A stretch of 16,910 nt of DNA from Trichodesmium sp. MAG_R04 (GCA_023356515.1 JAKQYG010000030.1:1-16910); one strand, 5' to 3'. Positions 7,200-14,381 are shown, numbered from the stretch's first letter. The notes: generated by a model not told the origin, from the letters alone. Numbers and translations are program-made.

Positions 7200-7652
7200 G
7201 TTCGGAGTGCCCCAGTTTACTGGAGATTTGAGTGGTGCTGGGTATATGGCTTTGTTGAACCTAGTAGCGGGTAAAGTCAATGGTGGCTGTTTGACCTAGT
7301 GGAAACACAAATAATGACTCTGATTCTCGAAGCTTTTGCCCAAGCCCAAGGAATTAATCAGGAGAATCCAGGGTTACTGGTATTGGATAAAGCTGGATGG
7401 CATATCACAGATAAGTTAGAAATCCCGCCGGGTTTGTTTTTAGAGTTCTTACCTGCTTATTCTCCTGAACTACAGACTGCAGAGAGGCTATGGCCATTAC
7501 TAGACGAATCAATTATGAATAAAGTTTTTGATTCATATGAAGAGCTGAAACAAGCAATCTACTATCGCGCAGCAGAATAGAAATTAATCGGCTGTTGTCA
7601 GCTAATCAAACAATCAGAAATCTTGCGGGTGATAACTCAATTCCACTGGTAG
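7200..7652 (+). pseudogene. IS630-family transposase C-terminal relic
   Basis: One reading frame carries the C-terminal half of an IS630-type DDE transposase, broken by two in-frame stops, TAA at 7272-7274 and TAG at 7578-7580. It reads RFEWCWVYGFVEPSSG, stop, SQWWLFDLVETQI, then LVLDKAGWHITDKLEIPPG, FLEFLPAYSPELQTAERLWP (the D-x-A-G-W-H and S-P-E-L-x-x-x-E-x-x-W motifs), stop, and finally ILRVITQFHW before TAG 7650-7652. The middle part is still open (7299-7580). The N-terminal half is absent. It lies between aroF and the gap before PAM68 and has no host role. Confidence 0.85.
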
Positions 7653-8036
7653 CCGTCAACCATTACTTGCAATGTCTAATTAACTGGATTCTATATGAGA
7701 AGACAATAAAGGATTCCCTAAAGTTACTGATAGGAGCTTCTGGTTTCTCGCACACCTAACCTCCGGGATTGACACTTAGAAAGTCTTACGGTCTCTCCAA
7801 GGATTAAAACTGCAAGTCCTGCAGCCAAAATTATCTATAACTCCCCATCTTGAAGACAGAGGATTCTTACATGCATCATTAAACGACTCTACAGACTCCT
7901 CTACTAAAAGGCTCTCAAGCCCTTATACTCCCATTATAAAATCGGTATTTTGGAGAGTCCTTATACAAAGTCCTGTCTTTTCTATATATTATAATACTTT
8001 GGATTTTATCCACAAACTACAAAATAAAGTTTAGGA
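7653..8036. other. Transposon debris between IS630 relic and PAM68
   Basis: There is no open frame of note. At 7841-7863, CTCCCCATCT-TGA-AGACAGAGG looks, on the minus strand, like the eroded end hairpin of an IS200/IS605 element: CCTCTGTCT against AGATGGGGAG pairs only with several G-U pairs, and is followed by TTATAGAT. The rest is unassigned. Confidence 0.35.
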
Positions 8037-8078
8037 GCATAATCTAGAAATGAGACTTTGTTCATCTCTATATTATGC
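8037..8078 (-). terminator. Long hairpin downstream of the ruvA-rpsO-PAM68 cluster
   Basis: GCATAAT (8037-8043) pairs with ATTATGC (8072-8078). After a 2x2 internal loop, AGAAATGA (8046-8053) pairs with TCATCTCT (8062-8069), fully on the minus strand with one G-U. It lies about 30 nt past the PAM68 stop in the direction of transcription. There is only a weak T-rich tract after it, so it may be a terminator, an mRNA-end stabiliser or a small repeat element. Confidence 0.45.
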
Positions 8079-8104
8079 TAAATTGTGGAAAAAAATTAGC
8101 TTTT

Positions 8105-8569
8105 TTATTTAGCTTCTTTCCGGGCTTCTCTTATCCTTTGAAAGTTAGTTCTTACCTCTTGCCAACCTAATAAGCTACCTTTTTTATTTTCTTCCCAAGA
8201 TGCTGAAAAAATACCATAACTCAAGCCAATAACACTCAAAGCAAAAAAGCCAATACTAACTAACAAAACTGCTTGGTTTGGCAGCGCAAAAAGCTCATTT
8301 ATAATGATAAAATAGCTCAAAACAAAAGTTAACAAAGCTAATAGTAGAGGTGTACCAGATAACAATACCATGCGGCTTATCATCCTCCGACTAACTACTT
8401 CAGGAATAGAACTTTCTCCTCTAACTGTTTTACTCTTTTGATTTACATTAGGAGAATTGTGTTTTTCTATAACCTTTGTTTTTGGCAAAGAAAATGATTT
8501 CTTGCCTTGCTTTTTCCTGCCTTTAGTAGGCTCAAAAGGTAAGGGTTGGCGTGATGATTCCGGGGACAT
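8105..8569 (-). CDS. PAM68-family photosystem II assembly protein
   Basis: This is a 154-residue membrane protein of the PAM68 (DUF3464) family, which assists early photosystem II assembly and chlorophyll insertion in thylakoids. The N-terminal 60 residues are basic and disordered-looking (EPTKGRKKQGKKSFSLPKTK). Two transmembrane helices follow (about 67-90 and 99-122), and then a charged tail with GWQEVRTNFQRIREARK. The length and two-helix layout match the family. It starts 10 bp after the rpsO stop, so the two are very likely co-transcribed; an rpsO-PAM68 neighbourhood is known from other cyanobacteria. Confidence 0.85.
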   Translation of the reverse strand: MSPESSRQPLPFEPTKGRKKQGKKSFSLPKTKVIEKHNSPNVNQKSKTVRGESSIPEVVSRRMISRMVLLSGTPLLLALLTFVLSYFIIINELFALPNQAVLLVSIGFFALSVIGLSYGIFSASWEENKKGSLLGWQEVRTNFQRIREARKEAK

Positions 8570-8579
8570 AAGTTAATTT

Positions 8580-8849
8580 TTAACCTCTAATACCAAGACG
8601 AGTAATTAATGTTTTATAATGCTCCTGGTTTTGTTTCTGGATGTATGTCAATAAGCGCCTACGTTTACCAATCATTTTTAGCAGACCTCTCTGGGATGAA
8701 TAATCTTGTTTATTATTTTTTAAATGAGTGCTTAATTTAGTAATTCTTTCTGTCAGCATTGCTACTTGAACATCTGCTGAGCCTGTATCTGTTTCATGGG
8801 TTTGATACTCACCAATAATCTCTTGTTTACGCTGTTGCTTAAGAACCAT
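8580..8849 (-). CDS. rpsO: 30S ribosomal protein S15
   Basis: The 89 residues match the standard S15 length. S15 binds the three-way junction of 16S rRNA helices 20-22 and organises the central domain of the small subunit. Recognisable segments are HETDTGSADVQVAMLTERI, LSTHLKNNKQDYSSQRGLL, IGKRRRLLTYIQ and YKTLITRLGIRG. It lies between ruvA (87 bp upstream) and PAM68 (10 bp downstream) on the minus strand. The ATG at 8849 has a weak purine-rich GGAAAAG stretch upstream. Confidence 0.96.
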   Translation of the reverse strand: MVLKQQRKQEIIGEYQTHETDTGSADVQVAMLTERITKLSTHLKNNKQDYSSQRGLLKMIGKRRRLLTYIQKQNQEHYKTLITRLGIRG

Positions 8850-8936
8850 ATATTAATCTTTTCCAAAATTACTACAGCCTATGATTATATCATATATCTT
8901 CATATATTCACTCTAAGATATACCCCTAGAAACCTT

Positions 8937-9572
8937 TTATAGTTGACTAGAAAGGCTCAGCCAACTAATAGCTTCTCGAATCCAGTCTTCCGCATTTGTA
9001 TTTTTGGACATATTAGCATCTTTACTAACGACTTGCAATGATTGTATTACTTCTTGACCTGTGTATCCTAAAGCTAACAACGTCATTTCTACCTCTTCCT
9101 GAATAGCAGGCATAATTCCCATTGGTACTGATTTAGTCAAGCCTGCATCTTGTCGCCACTGGGCCAATTTATTTTTTAATTCTAAAGCAATACGTTGTGC
9201 TGTTTTGGCTCCTACCCCAGGGGTTTTGGCTAATACACGTGTATTTCCTCCGATAATAGCTTGAACTAAGTCTGGTAATTCTAAAGTATCTAACAGAGCG
9301 ATCGCTAATTGTGCCCCAATGCCACTGACACTTACCAATTGACGAAATAAGTCTCTTTCTTTAGAAGTATCAAAACCATATAAGACTATCTGGTCCTCCC
9401 GTAATTGTTGGTGGGTAAAAACTTGGACCTCTTCTCCTGGGTGTAAACTTTGAGTCAACCTAGGCAGAATCTGTAGCTCATAACCTATTTGATTAACCTC
9501 TAAAATTAGAGTTACGCGAGGACTACTGCCTTTATGAACATCTACTACTTTGCCTTTCAGGTAGTCAATCAT
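8937..9572 (-). CDS. ruvA: Holliday junction branch migration protein RuvA
   Basis: It binds four-way DNA junctions and recruits the RuvB motor for branch migration during recombination repair. At 211 residues it is a normal size. The N-terminal OB-fold domain (MIDYLKGKVV, YELQILPRL, YGFDTSKERDLFRQL) is followed by two helix-hairpin-helix motifs, VSGIGAQLAIALL (82-94) and TPGVGAKTAQRIALELKNKL (117-136). The C-terminal RuvB-contact domain (EEVEMTLLALGYTGQEVIQS, 159-178) comes after. It is the first gene of the minus-strand cluster ruvA-rpsO-PAM68 and is divergent from cyanoP across 332 bp. ruvB is not in the window. Confidence 0.96.
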   Translation of the reverse strand: MIDYLKGKVVDVHKGSSPRVTLILEVNQIGYELQILPRLTQSLHPGEEVQVFTHQQLREDQIVLYGFDTSKERDLFRQLVSVSGIGAQLAIALLDTLELPDLVQAIIGGNTRVLAKTPGVGAKTAQRIALELKNKLAQWRQDAGLTKSVPMGIMPAIQEEVEMTLLALGYTGQEVIQSLQVVSKDANMSKNTNAEDWIREAISWLSLSSQL

Positions 9573-9904
9573 TTAAATTAATTCAAAATTATTTGAGAAC
9601 TATATACTAACTCCCTCGGCGGGAATTACCGTGCTCTTCCAAAGGATAGCGCCGTGATAAGAGCCGGTTGTTATGTGGGTGATTTGTCCTAATCTTCTAA
9701 ATACTTTTTTAGCATGGTCAGTTTTTACCCAACGGCTAATTAGCTAAGTCAGGATTACATAAGTTTTTGCCAGACGCAGCTTTTTGAATGAAAGGCAAAT
9801 CTGAGAATATTAAGATTTAATGAGACAATAATATTTACAAGGGTATTGGGACTTAAATGTAAACTCAAACCCACTCTAGCTATGTAGAATCAAGATTCAA
9901 GAAA
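9573..9904. promoter_or_regulatory. Divergent ruvA/cyanoP intergenic region with a hairpin
   Basis: This must contain the promoters for both directions, but I cannot assign -35/-10 boxes with confidence. One structure is clear. CCG-T-GCTCTT (9629-9638) pairs with AAGAGC-CGG (9659-9667), a nine-pair stem with one bulged T and a 20-nt loop, inside a GC-richer patch (9610-9670). It could be in the ruvA leader or a transposon scrap. Confidence 0.4.
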
Positions 9905-10447
9905 ATGTTAAAAAAAATTGTGGCCTTATGTTTAGCAGCGATCGCTCTGACACTAGCAGGTTGTGTTTCTGTAGGCGGTGGACTCCAAAGCTTTGTAGAT
10001 ACAGCAGATGGTTACGAGTTTCTTTATCCCAATGGTTGGATTGAAGTCAAAGTTTCTGAGGGCCCAGATGTAGTCTTCCATGACCTAATTGAGGCTACTG
10101 AGAATGTTAGCATAGTTATTAGTCCAGTGGTTCAAGAAAAAACTTTGACTGACTTGGGTACTCCTACCGAAATAGGATATAAACTTAGTAAAAATGCCAT
10201 TGCACCAAAAGACTCAGGTCGAGAAGCAGAATTAGTCAATGCGAAAGCACGAGAATATAAGGCTAAAAAATATTACCAATTGGAGTATGAGGTTAAATTT
10301 GCTGACGGAAGGGAACGTCATAACTTAGCAAGTGTAGCAGTTAGCCGGGGCAAGCTTTTCACTATGAATATTTCCACTACCGAACAGCGCTGGCAAAAAG
10401 TGAATGATAAGTTTCAGCAAGTTATTAATTCTTTCTCTGTATATTAG
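9905..10447 (+). CDS. cyanoP: CyanoP, PsbP-like photosystem II lipoprotein
   Basis: This 180-residue PsbP-domain protein is associated with photosystem II assembly on the lumenal face of the thylakoid. The N-terminus is a lipoprotein signal: MLKK, a hydrophobic core ALCLAAIALTL and lipobox LAGC with C20 as the lipidated residue. The mature part has the PsbP fold signature FVDTADGYEFLYPNGWIEVK, then VVFHDLIEATENVSIVISPV, and ends KVNDKFQQVINSFSVY. It is followed by maf, a common cyanobacterial pairing, though here 415 bp apart because a small inverted-repeat element and other AT-rich DNA lie between. Confidence 0.93.
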   Translation: MLKKIVALCLAAIALTLAGCVSVGGGLQSFVDTADGYEFLYPNGWIEVKVSEGPDVVFHDLIEATENVSIVISPVVQEKTLTDLGTPTEIGYKLSKNAIAPKDSGREAELVNAKAREYKAKKYYQLEYEVKFADGRERHNLASVAVSRGKLFTMNISTTEQRWQKVNDKFQQVINSFSVY

Positions 10448-10686
10448 GGATTAAATTTATCAGAAAATAAGATTCAGAAATAGGGTATAGAGAATAAGCA
10501 AAGATACAATTATTCATCACTGAGTTTGTTGCCATTCTTTTAGGAAGATTATATGAATAATCTGCCGCTGTAGTCAGCTTTTCATCTTTAGCCTTATTCT
10601 AGTTTAAAGATTTTAGTTGCTTCGGAAGTTTCTTAATACTTATTTTACAAATATATCTACAAATATATCTCAGTAATGGTGAAAAA
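10448..10686. other. AT-rich spacer between cyanoP and the MITE-like element
   Basis: No gene or RNA is recognised. It includes a 12-bp tandem repeat, TACAAATATATC twice at 10646-10669. The rest has no evident structure. Confidence 0.6.
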
Positions 10687-10810
10687 ATATTGCGATATAG
10701 TACTCGAAGTATAGCACTACGGGTAAGTAAGAAGTCAGAAGTAATCTCTGACTGCATTTCAGCATTTAGTAATGTCCTAACCTTTGCTTCGAGTGCTATA
10801 TTTGCGATAT
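10687..10810. mobile_element. 99-bp MITE-like element with ~12-bp target duplication
   Basis: The core 10699-10797 begins AGTACTCGAAG and ends CTTCGAGTGCT, an inverted repeat with 10 of 11 matches. It is flanked directly by ATATTGCGATAT (10687-10698) and ATATTTGCGATAT (10798-10810), a near-perfect direct repeat that looks like a long target duplication. Inside is a perfect hairpin AGTCAGA-AGTAATC-TCTGACT. There is no coding capacity. It sits about 50 bp upstream of the maf start, where it may affect the maf promoter or leader. Confidence 0.6.
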
Positions 10811-10862
10811 TACTGAAGAATTAAAGTCTTCAAAAGAATTTTATACTAGCGTGCTCTGAAAT

Positions 10863-11051
10863 ATGAAAATTCCTAGCTTAATATTAGCTTCATCTTCATC
10901 AGCAAGACTTCGATTGTTAGAAACTGTTGGTATTAACCCTATAGTTATGCCTAGTAACTTCGATGAATCAACAGTTAAATTAACAGATCCGAGAAAATTG
11001 GTAGAAATATTAGCCCAGGCTAAAGCAGAAACAATAGCTAAGTCTATAATG
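10863..11051 (+). CDS. maf: Maf nucleotide pyrophosphatase, exon 1
   Basis: Maf proteins hydrolyse non-canonical or dTTP/UTP-type nucleotides to the monophosphate (house-cleaning). Exon 1 gives 63 residues from MKIPSLILASSSSARLRLLE (the family's N-terminal S-x-x-R motif) through NFDESTVKLTDPRKLVEILA to AQAKAETIAKSIM. The coding sequence ends in the complete codon ATG at 11051, directly before the intron's GTGCG. Without splicing the frame runs only seven more codons, to a stop at 11070-11072. Joined to 13584-14009 the product is 204 residues, the normal Maf length. It is downstream of cyanoP, a usual neighbour. The exon 1 3' end AAGTCT-ATAATG (11040-11051) provides IBS2 and IBS1 for the intron. 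Confidence 0.92.
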
Positions 11052-11273
11052 GTGCGACTCGTTGGCCACTAAGCCAGTTAAACTGGGTATAAATGGCCAT
11101 CCCAAACCAACATATGAGGACAACCTCGGTTTGTGGGTAACTCTTATATCCTTGGTGGTGAAATTCCATCCGCCTTGTTGTTGGGTTGACAGCATAGGCC
11201 ACACGGTAGCGACTGAACATCAATCCGTGAAGCTGGCCTAAATGGGGTCAAAGCTCTAACTACCAAATGAGTG

Positions 11274-11404
11274 AGATTTCTAGCAGAGGCTGATATGTGG
11301 ACAAACAGGAAGGTAATTAAATTCTCGTCAACGGAAGCCATCCCAAAGGTAGCTGTGGGATGTAGGACGAAAGTCAGAGGGCCATCGGATATAGATCTCA
11401 TTAT
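11274..11404 (+). other. Exon-binding sites of the maf intron (EBS2 candidate, EBS1)
   Basis: EBS1 is CATTAT at 11399-11404, presented in a ten-base loop closed by ATAGA (11391-11395) and TCTAT (11406-11410). It pairs perfectly with the last six bases of exon 1. AGATTT at 11274-11279 pairs with the preceding six bases AAGTCT (one G-U) and is the EBS2 candidate. Order and spacing fit domain I. EBS1 is strong; EBS2 is tentative. Confidence 0.75.
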
Positions 11405-11647
11405 GTCTATATGAACAACCATATCGAGCCCTCCGGGAGATTTTACCCTGCTAAATCAGTCGAAAGAAAGGAATAAGGGAACGAGGAAACCTCTCTAAGA
11501 CGCCTAAGAATATAGGTCGAGAACTTAGGAAGCCATTCAAGGTAAATCTGCACAATTGGATGCAGGTCTTAGGGAGAGTAGGATTGGGTAAAAAGCAGAA
11601 ATGCAGACGTACCCACTGTTAGACGTAATGTAAGGTAATTATTAGCG

Positions 11648-13174
11648 ATGAACAAAGCTAAAACACTAAAAAGAAAACTGGGAAACCCAGAGCCTTTTTT
11701 AAGTGTGGCATGGGATACAGACGATATACCGTCCAAAGTCAGTGTAAATCCAAACTCCAAATGGAAGGACATAAACTGGAAGCGGGTTGAGAAGAATGTA
11801 TGTAAGTTGCAAAACTTAATTTACAGAGCATCCAGCCGTGGTGAAATTCGCAAGATGCGTAAGTACCAAAGACTTCTGACCAAGAGTTATTACGCTAGGT
11901 TAATAGCTGTTAAACACTTAACCCAGGATAATCAAGGTAGGAAAACTGCTGGGATAGATGGAATTAAAAGTATATCCCCGATGCAGCGATTCAACTTGGT
12001 AGACTTATTATATACATGCCATCTCAAATCAAGTCCTACCCATAGATTCTGGATACCAAAACTGCGTAGGGATAAAAAACCCTCATTAAGCATACAAACT
12101 ATGCATAACAGAGCGTTACAAGCTTTAGTAAAGTTAGGTATGGAACCAGAGTGGGAGGCGTACTTTGAGCCTAATAGCTATGGTTTTAGACCAGGTAGGT
12201 CAACACATGACGCCATTGAGGCTATATATGGAAGCATCAAACAAAAACCTAAGTATGTATTAGATGCTAATGTATCCAAATGTTTTGACCAAATTAACCA
12301 TGATGCATTGCTAGGAAAAATTGGGCGATCGCCATACAGGCAATTAGTCAAACAATGGTTAAAGTCCGGAGTACTAGACAATAAAAAATTCCAAGGACCC
12401 CTCTTGTTTCCCTCCCGGGAGGGTATTGAGGCAGGTACAATAAAGGGATGGACAATATCACCTCTACTAGCAAACATCGCCTTGCATGGCATGGAAAAGT
12501 GCTTGAATAATTTTGCCGAAACCTTACCAGGGGATAAGCAAGCTAACAAATATGCACTATCCTTAATACGCTATGCTGATGATTTTGTAATTCTACATGA
12601 AGACATTAAAGTAGTGTTACAAGCAAAAACAGTGATGCAAGAGTGGTTAAACCAGTTAGGATTAGAGCTAAAACCAGAAAAGACTAAAATTGCCCACATC
12701 TTGCAGGAATACGAAGGGAATAAACCCGGTTTTGACTTCCTAGGTTTTACAATCAGGCAATGTCAGCTAGAATCGAATGAACAAGGATTAAAGACGCTGA
12801 TTAAACCATCTTCCAAGAGTATCAAAGCTCATTATCGGAAGTTGACGGATATATGTGATTCTCATAAAACCGTCTCCACTAAAACTTTAATAGCTAAACT
12901 AAATCGGGTAATAAGAGGATGGACAAAATACTTCTCAACCGTAGTTAGTAAGAAGGTCTTCAAGAAATTAGACCACCTCCTAGGTAAAAGGCTATGGAGA
13001 TGGGGAAGCAGAAGACACCCAAATAAGCCAGCCACCTGGGTAAGAAAAAAGTATTTTCACTCTATTGGAACCAGGAATTGGATTTTCAACAATGGCAAAT
13101 ATATACTAAAGCAACACTCAGATATACGCAATATAAGGCATATCAAAGTTAAAGGTAATAAATTCACCCTATAA
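11648..13174 (+). CDS. Group II intron reverse transcriptase/maturase, HNH domain lost
   Basis: The 508-residue intron protein binds its own intron RNA to promote splicing and, in active introns, copies it into DNA. Seen in order: N-terminal RT0 region (KTAGIDGIK, 99-107); fingers/palm with WIPKLRRDKK (135-144), YGFRPGRSTHDAIEAI (178-193), first catalytic Asp in LDANVSKCFD (D206) and YADD (309-312); thumb/maturase X (about 385-435, KLNRVIRGWTKYF); DNA-binding region RRHPNKPATWVRKKYF (455-470). Two RT motifs look eroded: the usual RPLGIPT reads PSLSIQT (145-151), and the usual TPQGG reads TIKGW (264-268). A one-base insertion near 13162-13166 relative to copy 1 ends the frame at 13174 and removes the HNH domain. 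Maturase activity is plausible; RT and mobility are doubtful. Confidence 0.9.
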   Translation: MNKAKTLKRKLGNPEPFLSVAWDTDDIPSKVSVNPNSKWKDINWKRVEKNVCKLQNLIYRASSRGEIRKMRKYQRLLTKSYYARLIAVKHLTQDNQGRKTAGIDGIKSISPMQRFNLVDLLYTCHLKSSPTHRFWIPKLRRDKKPSLSIQTMHNRALQALVKLGMEPEWEAYFEPNSYGFRPGRSTHDAIEAIYGSIKQKPKYVLDANVSKCFDQINHDALLGKIGRSPYRQLVKQWLKSGVLDNKKFQGPLLFPSREGIEAGTIKGWTISPLLANIALHGMEKCLNNFAETLPGDKQANKYALSLIRYADDFVILHEDIKVVLQAKTVMQEWLNQLGLELKPEKTKIAHILQEYEGNKPGFDFLGFTIRQCQLESNEQGLKTLIKPSSKSIKAHYRKLTDICDSHKTVSTKTLIAKLNRVIRGWTKYFSTVVSKKVFKKLDHLLGKRLWRWGSRRHPNKPATWVRKKYFHSIGTRNWIFNNGKYILKQHSDIRNIRHIKVKGNKFTL

Positions 13175-13452
13175 CGGAGAATGAACTTATTGGAGTAGCA
13201 GAATCAATATAATATCCAGGTATAAGGAAGGAAGTCACAATGCTGTTAAAACAGCAAAATAACAAATGCGCATCTTGTGGGTTAAGCTTTGGAGTGTGGG
13301 AATATATTCAAGGACGACCAGATCATTCCCTGGTCTGGAGGCGGTGACAACACCATAAAAAACAAGAACACTGCTGGACCGACATTGCCACGACCCAAAC
13401 TGCCAAGGATTTGAAAGCGGTTAAGCACCAGGACTCATTAGGTCCTAGGTAG
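13175..13452 (+). pseudogene. Decayed HNH endonuclease domain of the maf intron protein
   Basis: This is the remainder of the endonuclease domain, out of frame with the RT and itself damaged. NNKCASCGLSFG preserves the first CxxC pair, but the DNA that encodes EVDHIVPRS in copy 1 is rearranged (GRPDHSLVWRR, then TGA). The final piece is readable only in another frame as LLDRHCHDPN, corresponding to LLHRHCHDVK in copy 1. Several indels separate it from copy 1. It cannot produce a functional nuclease. Confidence 0.85.
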
Positions 13453-13493
13453 AATTTTAAGGATGTACCCATGAAAAGGGACGTTTAAGAGAG

Positions 13494-13528
13494 GAGCCGT
13501 GATGAGGTGAAAGTCTCACGTCCGGTTC
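13494..13528 (+). other. Group II intron domain V (maf intron)
   Basis: The 35-nt catalytic hairpin starts GAGCCG and ends CGGTTC, with GGTGAAAGTC in the upper stem and loop. It differs from copy 1 by only a few bases, and the catalytic-triad region is intact. It is followed by the shared linker TGAAGAC and domain VI. Confidence 0.95.
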
Positions 13529-13530
13529 TG

Positions 13531-13583
13531 AAGACGAGCAGATCCTATAAAGGACAACCGGAAATGGGTTTGCTTAGTTTAAC
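13531..13583 (+). other. Group II intron domain VI with branch-point A
   Basis: AGAC-GAGCAGATCC (13532-13545) pairs with GGGTTTGCTT (13566-13575) and, past the unpaired A13576, with GTTT (13577-13580). The intron ends AAC at 13583. The bulged A eight bases from the 3' end is where lariat formation is expected. Copy 1 keeps the pairing with different bases (GGTTC with GAGCT in the distal stem), which is covariation in support of the fold. Confidence 0.88.
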
Positions 13584-14009
13584 AAAGACAGCTTATCTGA
13601 AACATCATCATACTTGATCTTAGGGTGTGACTCAGTATTAGTTATTGAAGACCAAATTTATGGTAAACCTGCTGATAGACAAGAAGCGAGCTCTCGTTGG
13701 AAAAAAATGCGTGGTCAAGTAGGTCAATTATACACAGGTCATGCTTTAATTGATTTGTCCCAAAATAAAACTATCGTGCTGTGTCGAATGACTCAAGTTC
13801 ATTTCTCCCTTGTTAATGACCAAGAAATAGAAGCTTATGTTGCGACTGAAGAACCTTTAAAATCTGCTGGTTGTTTTGCCATAGAAGGTAAAGGTGGTTT
13901 ATTTATTGAAAAGATAGAAGGTTGTCATACAAACGTAATAGGTTTGAGTCTACCGTTGTTCAGAGCTATGCTTAATAATCTAGGATATCAGATTAGTAAT
14001 TTCTGGTAA
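13584..14009 (+). CDS. maf: Maf nucleotide pyrophosphatase, exon 2
   Basis: Exon 2 adds 141 residues: KDSLSETSSYLILGCDSVLV (catalytic-base Asp region, equivalent to the G-x-D-T/S-V motif), GKPADRQEASSRWKKMRGQV, GQLYTGHALIDLS, YVATEEPLKSAGCFAIEGKG and GCHTNVIGLSLPLF. It ends NLGYQISNFW, stop 14009. These are the standard Maf motifs in order. The first in-frame codon AAA follows exon 1's ATG with no loss or gain of frame. An internal start (TTG 13614) could give only a fragment without the N-terminal phosphate-binding segment. Functional Maf therefore requires splicing of the 2532-bp intron. Confidence 0.92.
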   Translation, partial: KDSLSETSSYLILGCDSVLVIEDQIYGKPADRQEASSRWKKMRGQVGQLYTGHALIDLSQNKTIVLCRMTQVHFSLVNDQEIEAYVATEEPLKSAGCFAIEGKGGLFIEKIEGCHTNVIGLSLPLFRAMLNNLGYQISNFW

Positions 14010-14333
14010 CATCAACAAAATATAGCCTTATATTGTTCGTTGTGGATAAAACCCTTGTAATTTTTTAAATTGTCTACCTATATTTTATAGATTTAAGTCT
14101 TTAGGATAGCCAAAAATTGAAAAACACTTTTATAAGAAAAACTCAAAAATAAAATTTTTTCTTTAATACCATTGACATATTCTTATTTAAAAGGCAAAAT
14201 CAAGCAAAAGGCTAAACCAAAAGAGGAAGGAAAGTCTTGTATAAAAAACAATAGATTCTATAATGAATCGGCAAGCAGCAAAACTATTTTTTTTACACTA
14301 ATCAATAGTAATCAAATCGTATTGTGAGACCCA

Positions 14334-14381
14334 TGAAAATAGTATAATCAATGCTTGTGAAAATAGTATAATCAATGCTTG
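14334..14381 (+). repeat. Perfect 24-bp tandem duplication
   Basis: A 24-bp unit (TGAAAATAGTATAATCAATG plus CTTG) occurs at 14334-14357 and again, identically, at 14358-14381. Each copy contains TAGTATAAT, which resembles a -10 box, so the duplication might double a promoter or binding site upstream of the peroxiredoxin gene. The exact identity suggests it is recent. Confidence 0.85.

Larger units (their letters stand above)
11052..13583 (+). mobile_element. Complete group II intron (copy 2) inside maf
   Basis: This 2532-bp chloroplast-like (IIB-type) intron starts GTGCGAC and ends AAC. EBS1 CATTAT (11399-11404) lies in the loop of an ATAGA/TCTAT hairpin and is perfectly complementary to IBS1 ATAATG (11046-11051). 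A candidate EBS2 AGATTT (11274-11279) pairs with IBS2 AAGTCT using one G-U. Domain IV encodes the RT/maturase (11648-13174). Domain V is at 13494-13528. The domain VI stem GAGCAGATCC/GGGTTTGCTT has bulged A 13576, eight bases from the end. Removing the intron joins maf in frame at ATG|AAA. The structure looks splicing-competent, but the HNH domain of its protein is destroyed. Confidence 0.95.

Noticed and set aside
11010..11422. Minus-strand open frames in the 5' part of the maf intron
   Set aside because: This is structured intron domain I RNA. The frames are by-products of its base composition.
12178..12549. 123-codon minus-strand frame opposite the RT
   Set aside because: It is a shadow of the well-supported RT/maturase coding strand.
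13614..14009. Maf C-terminal part as an independent gene from TTG 13614
   Set aside because: It lacks the N-terminal Maf motif. The frame extends upstream exactly to the intron end and joins exon 1 in frame.
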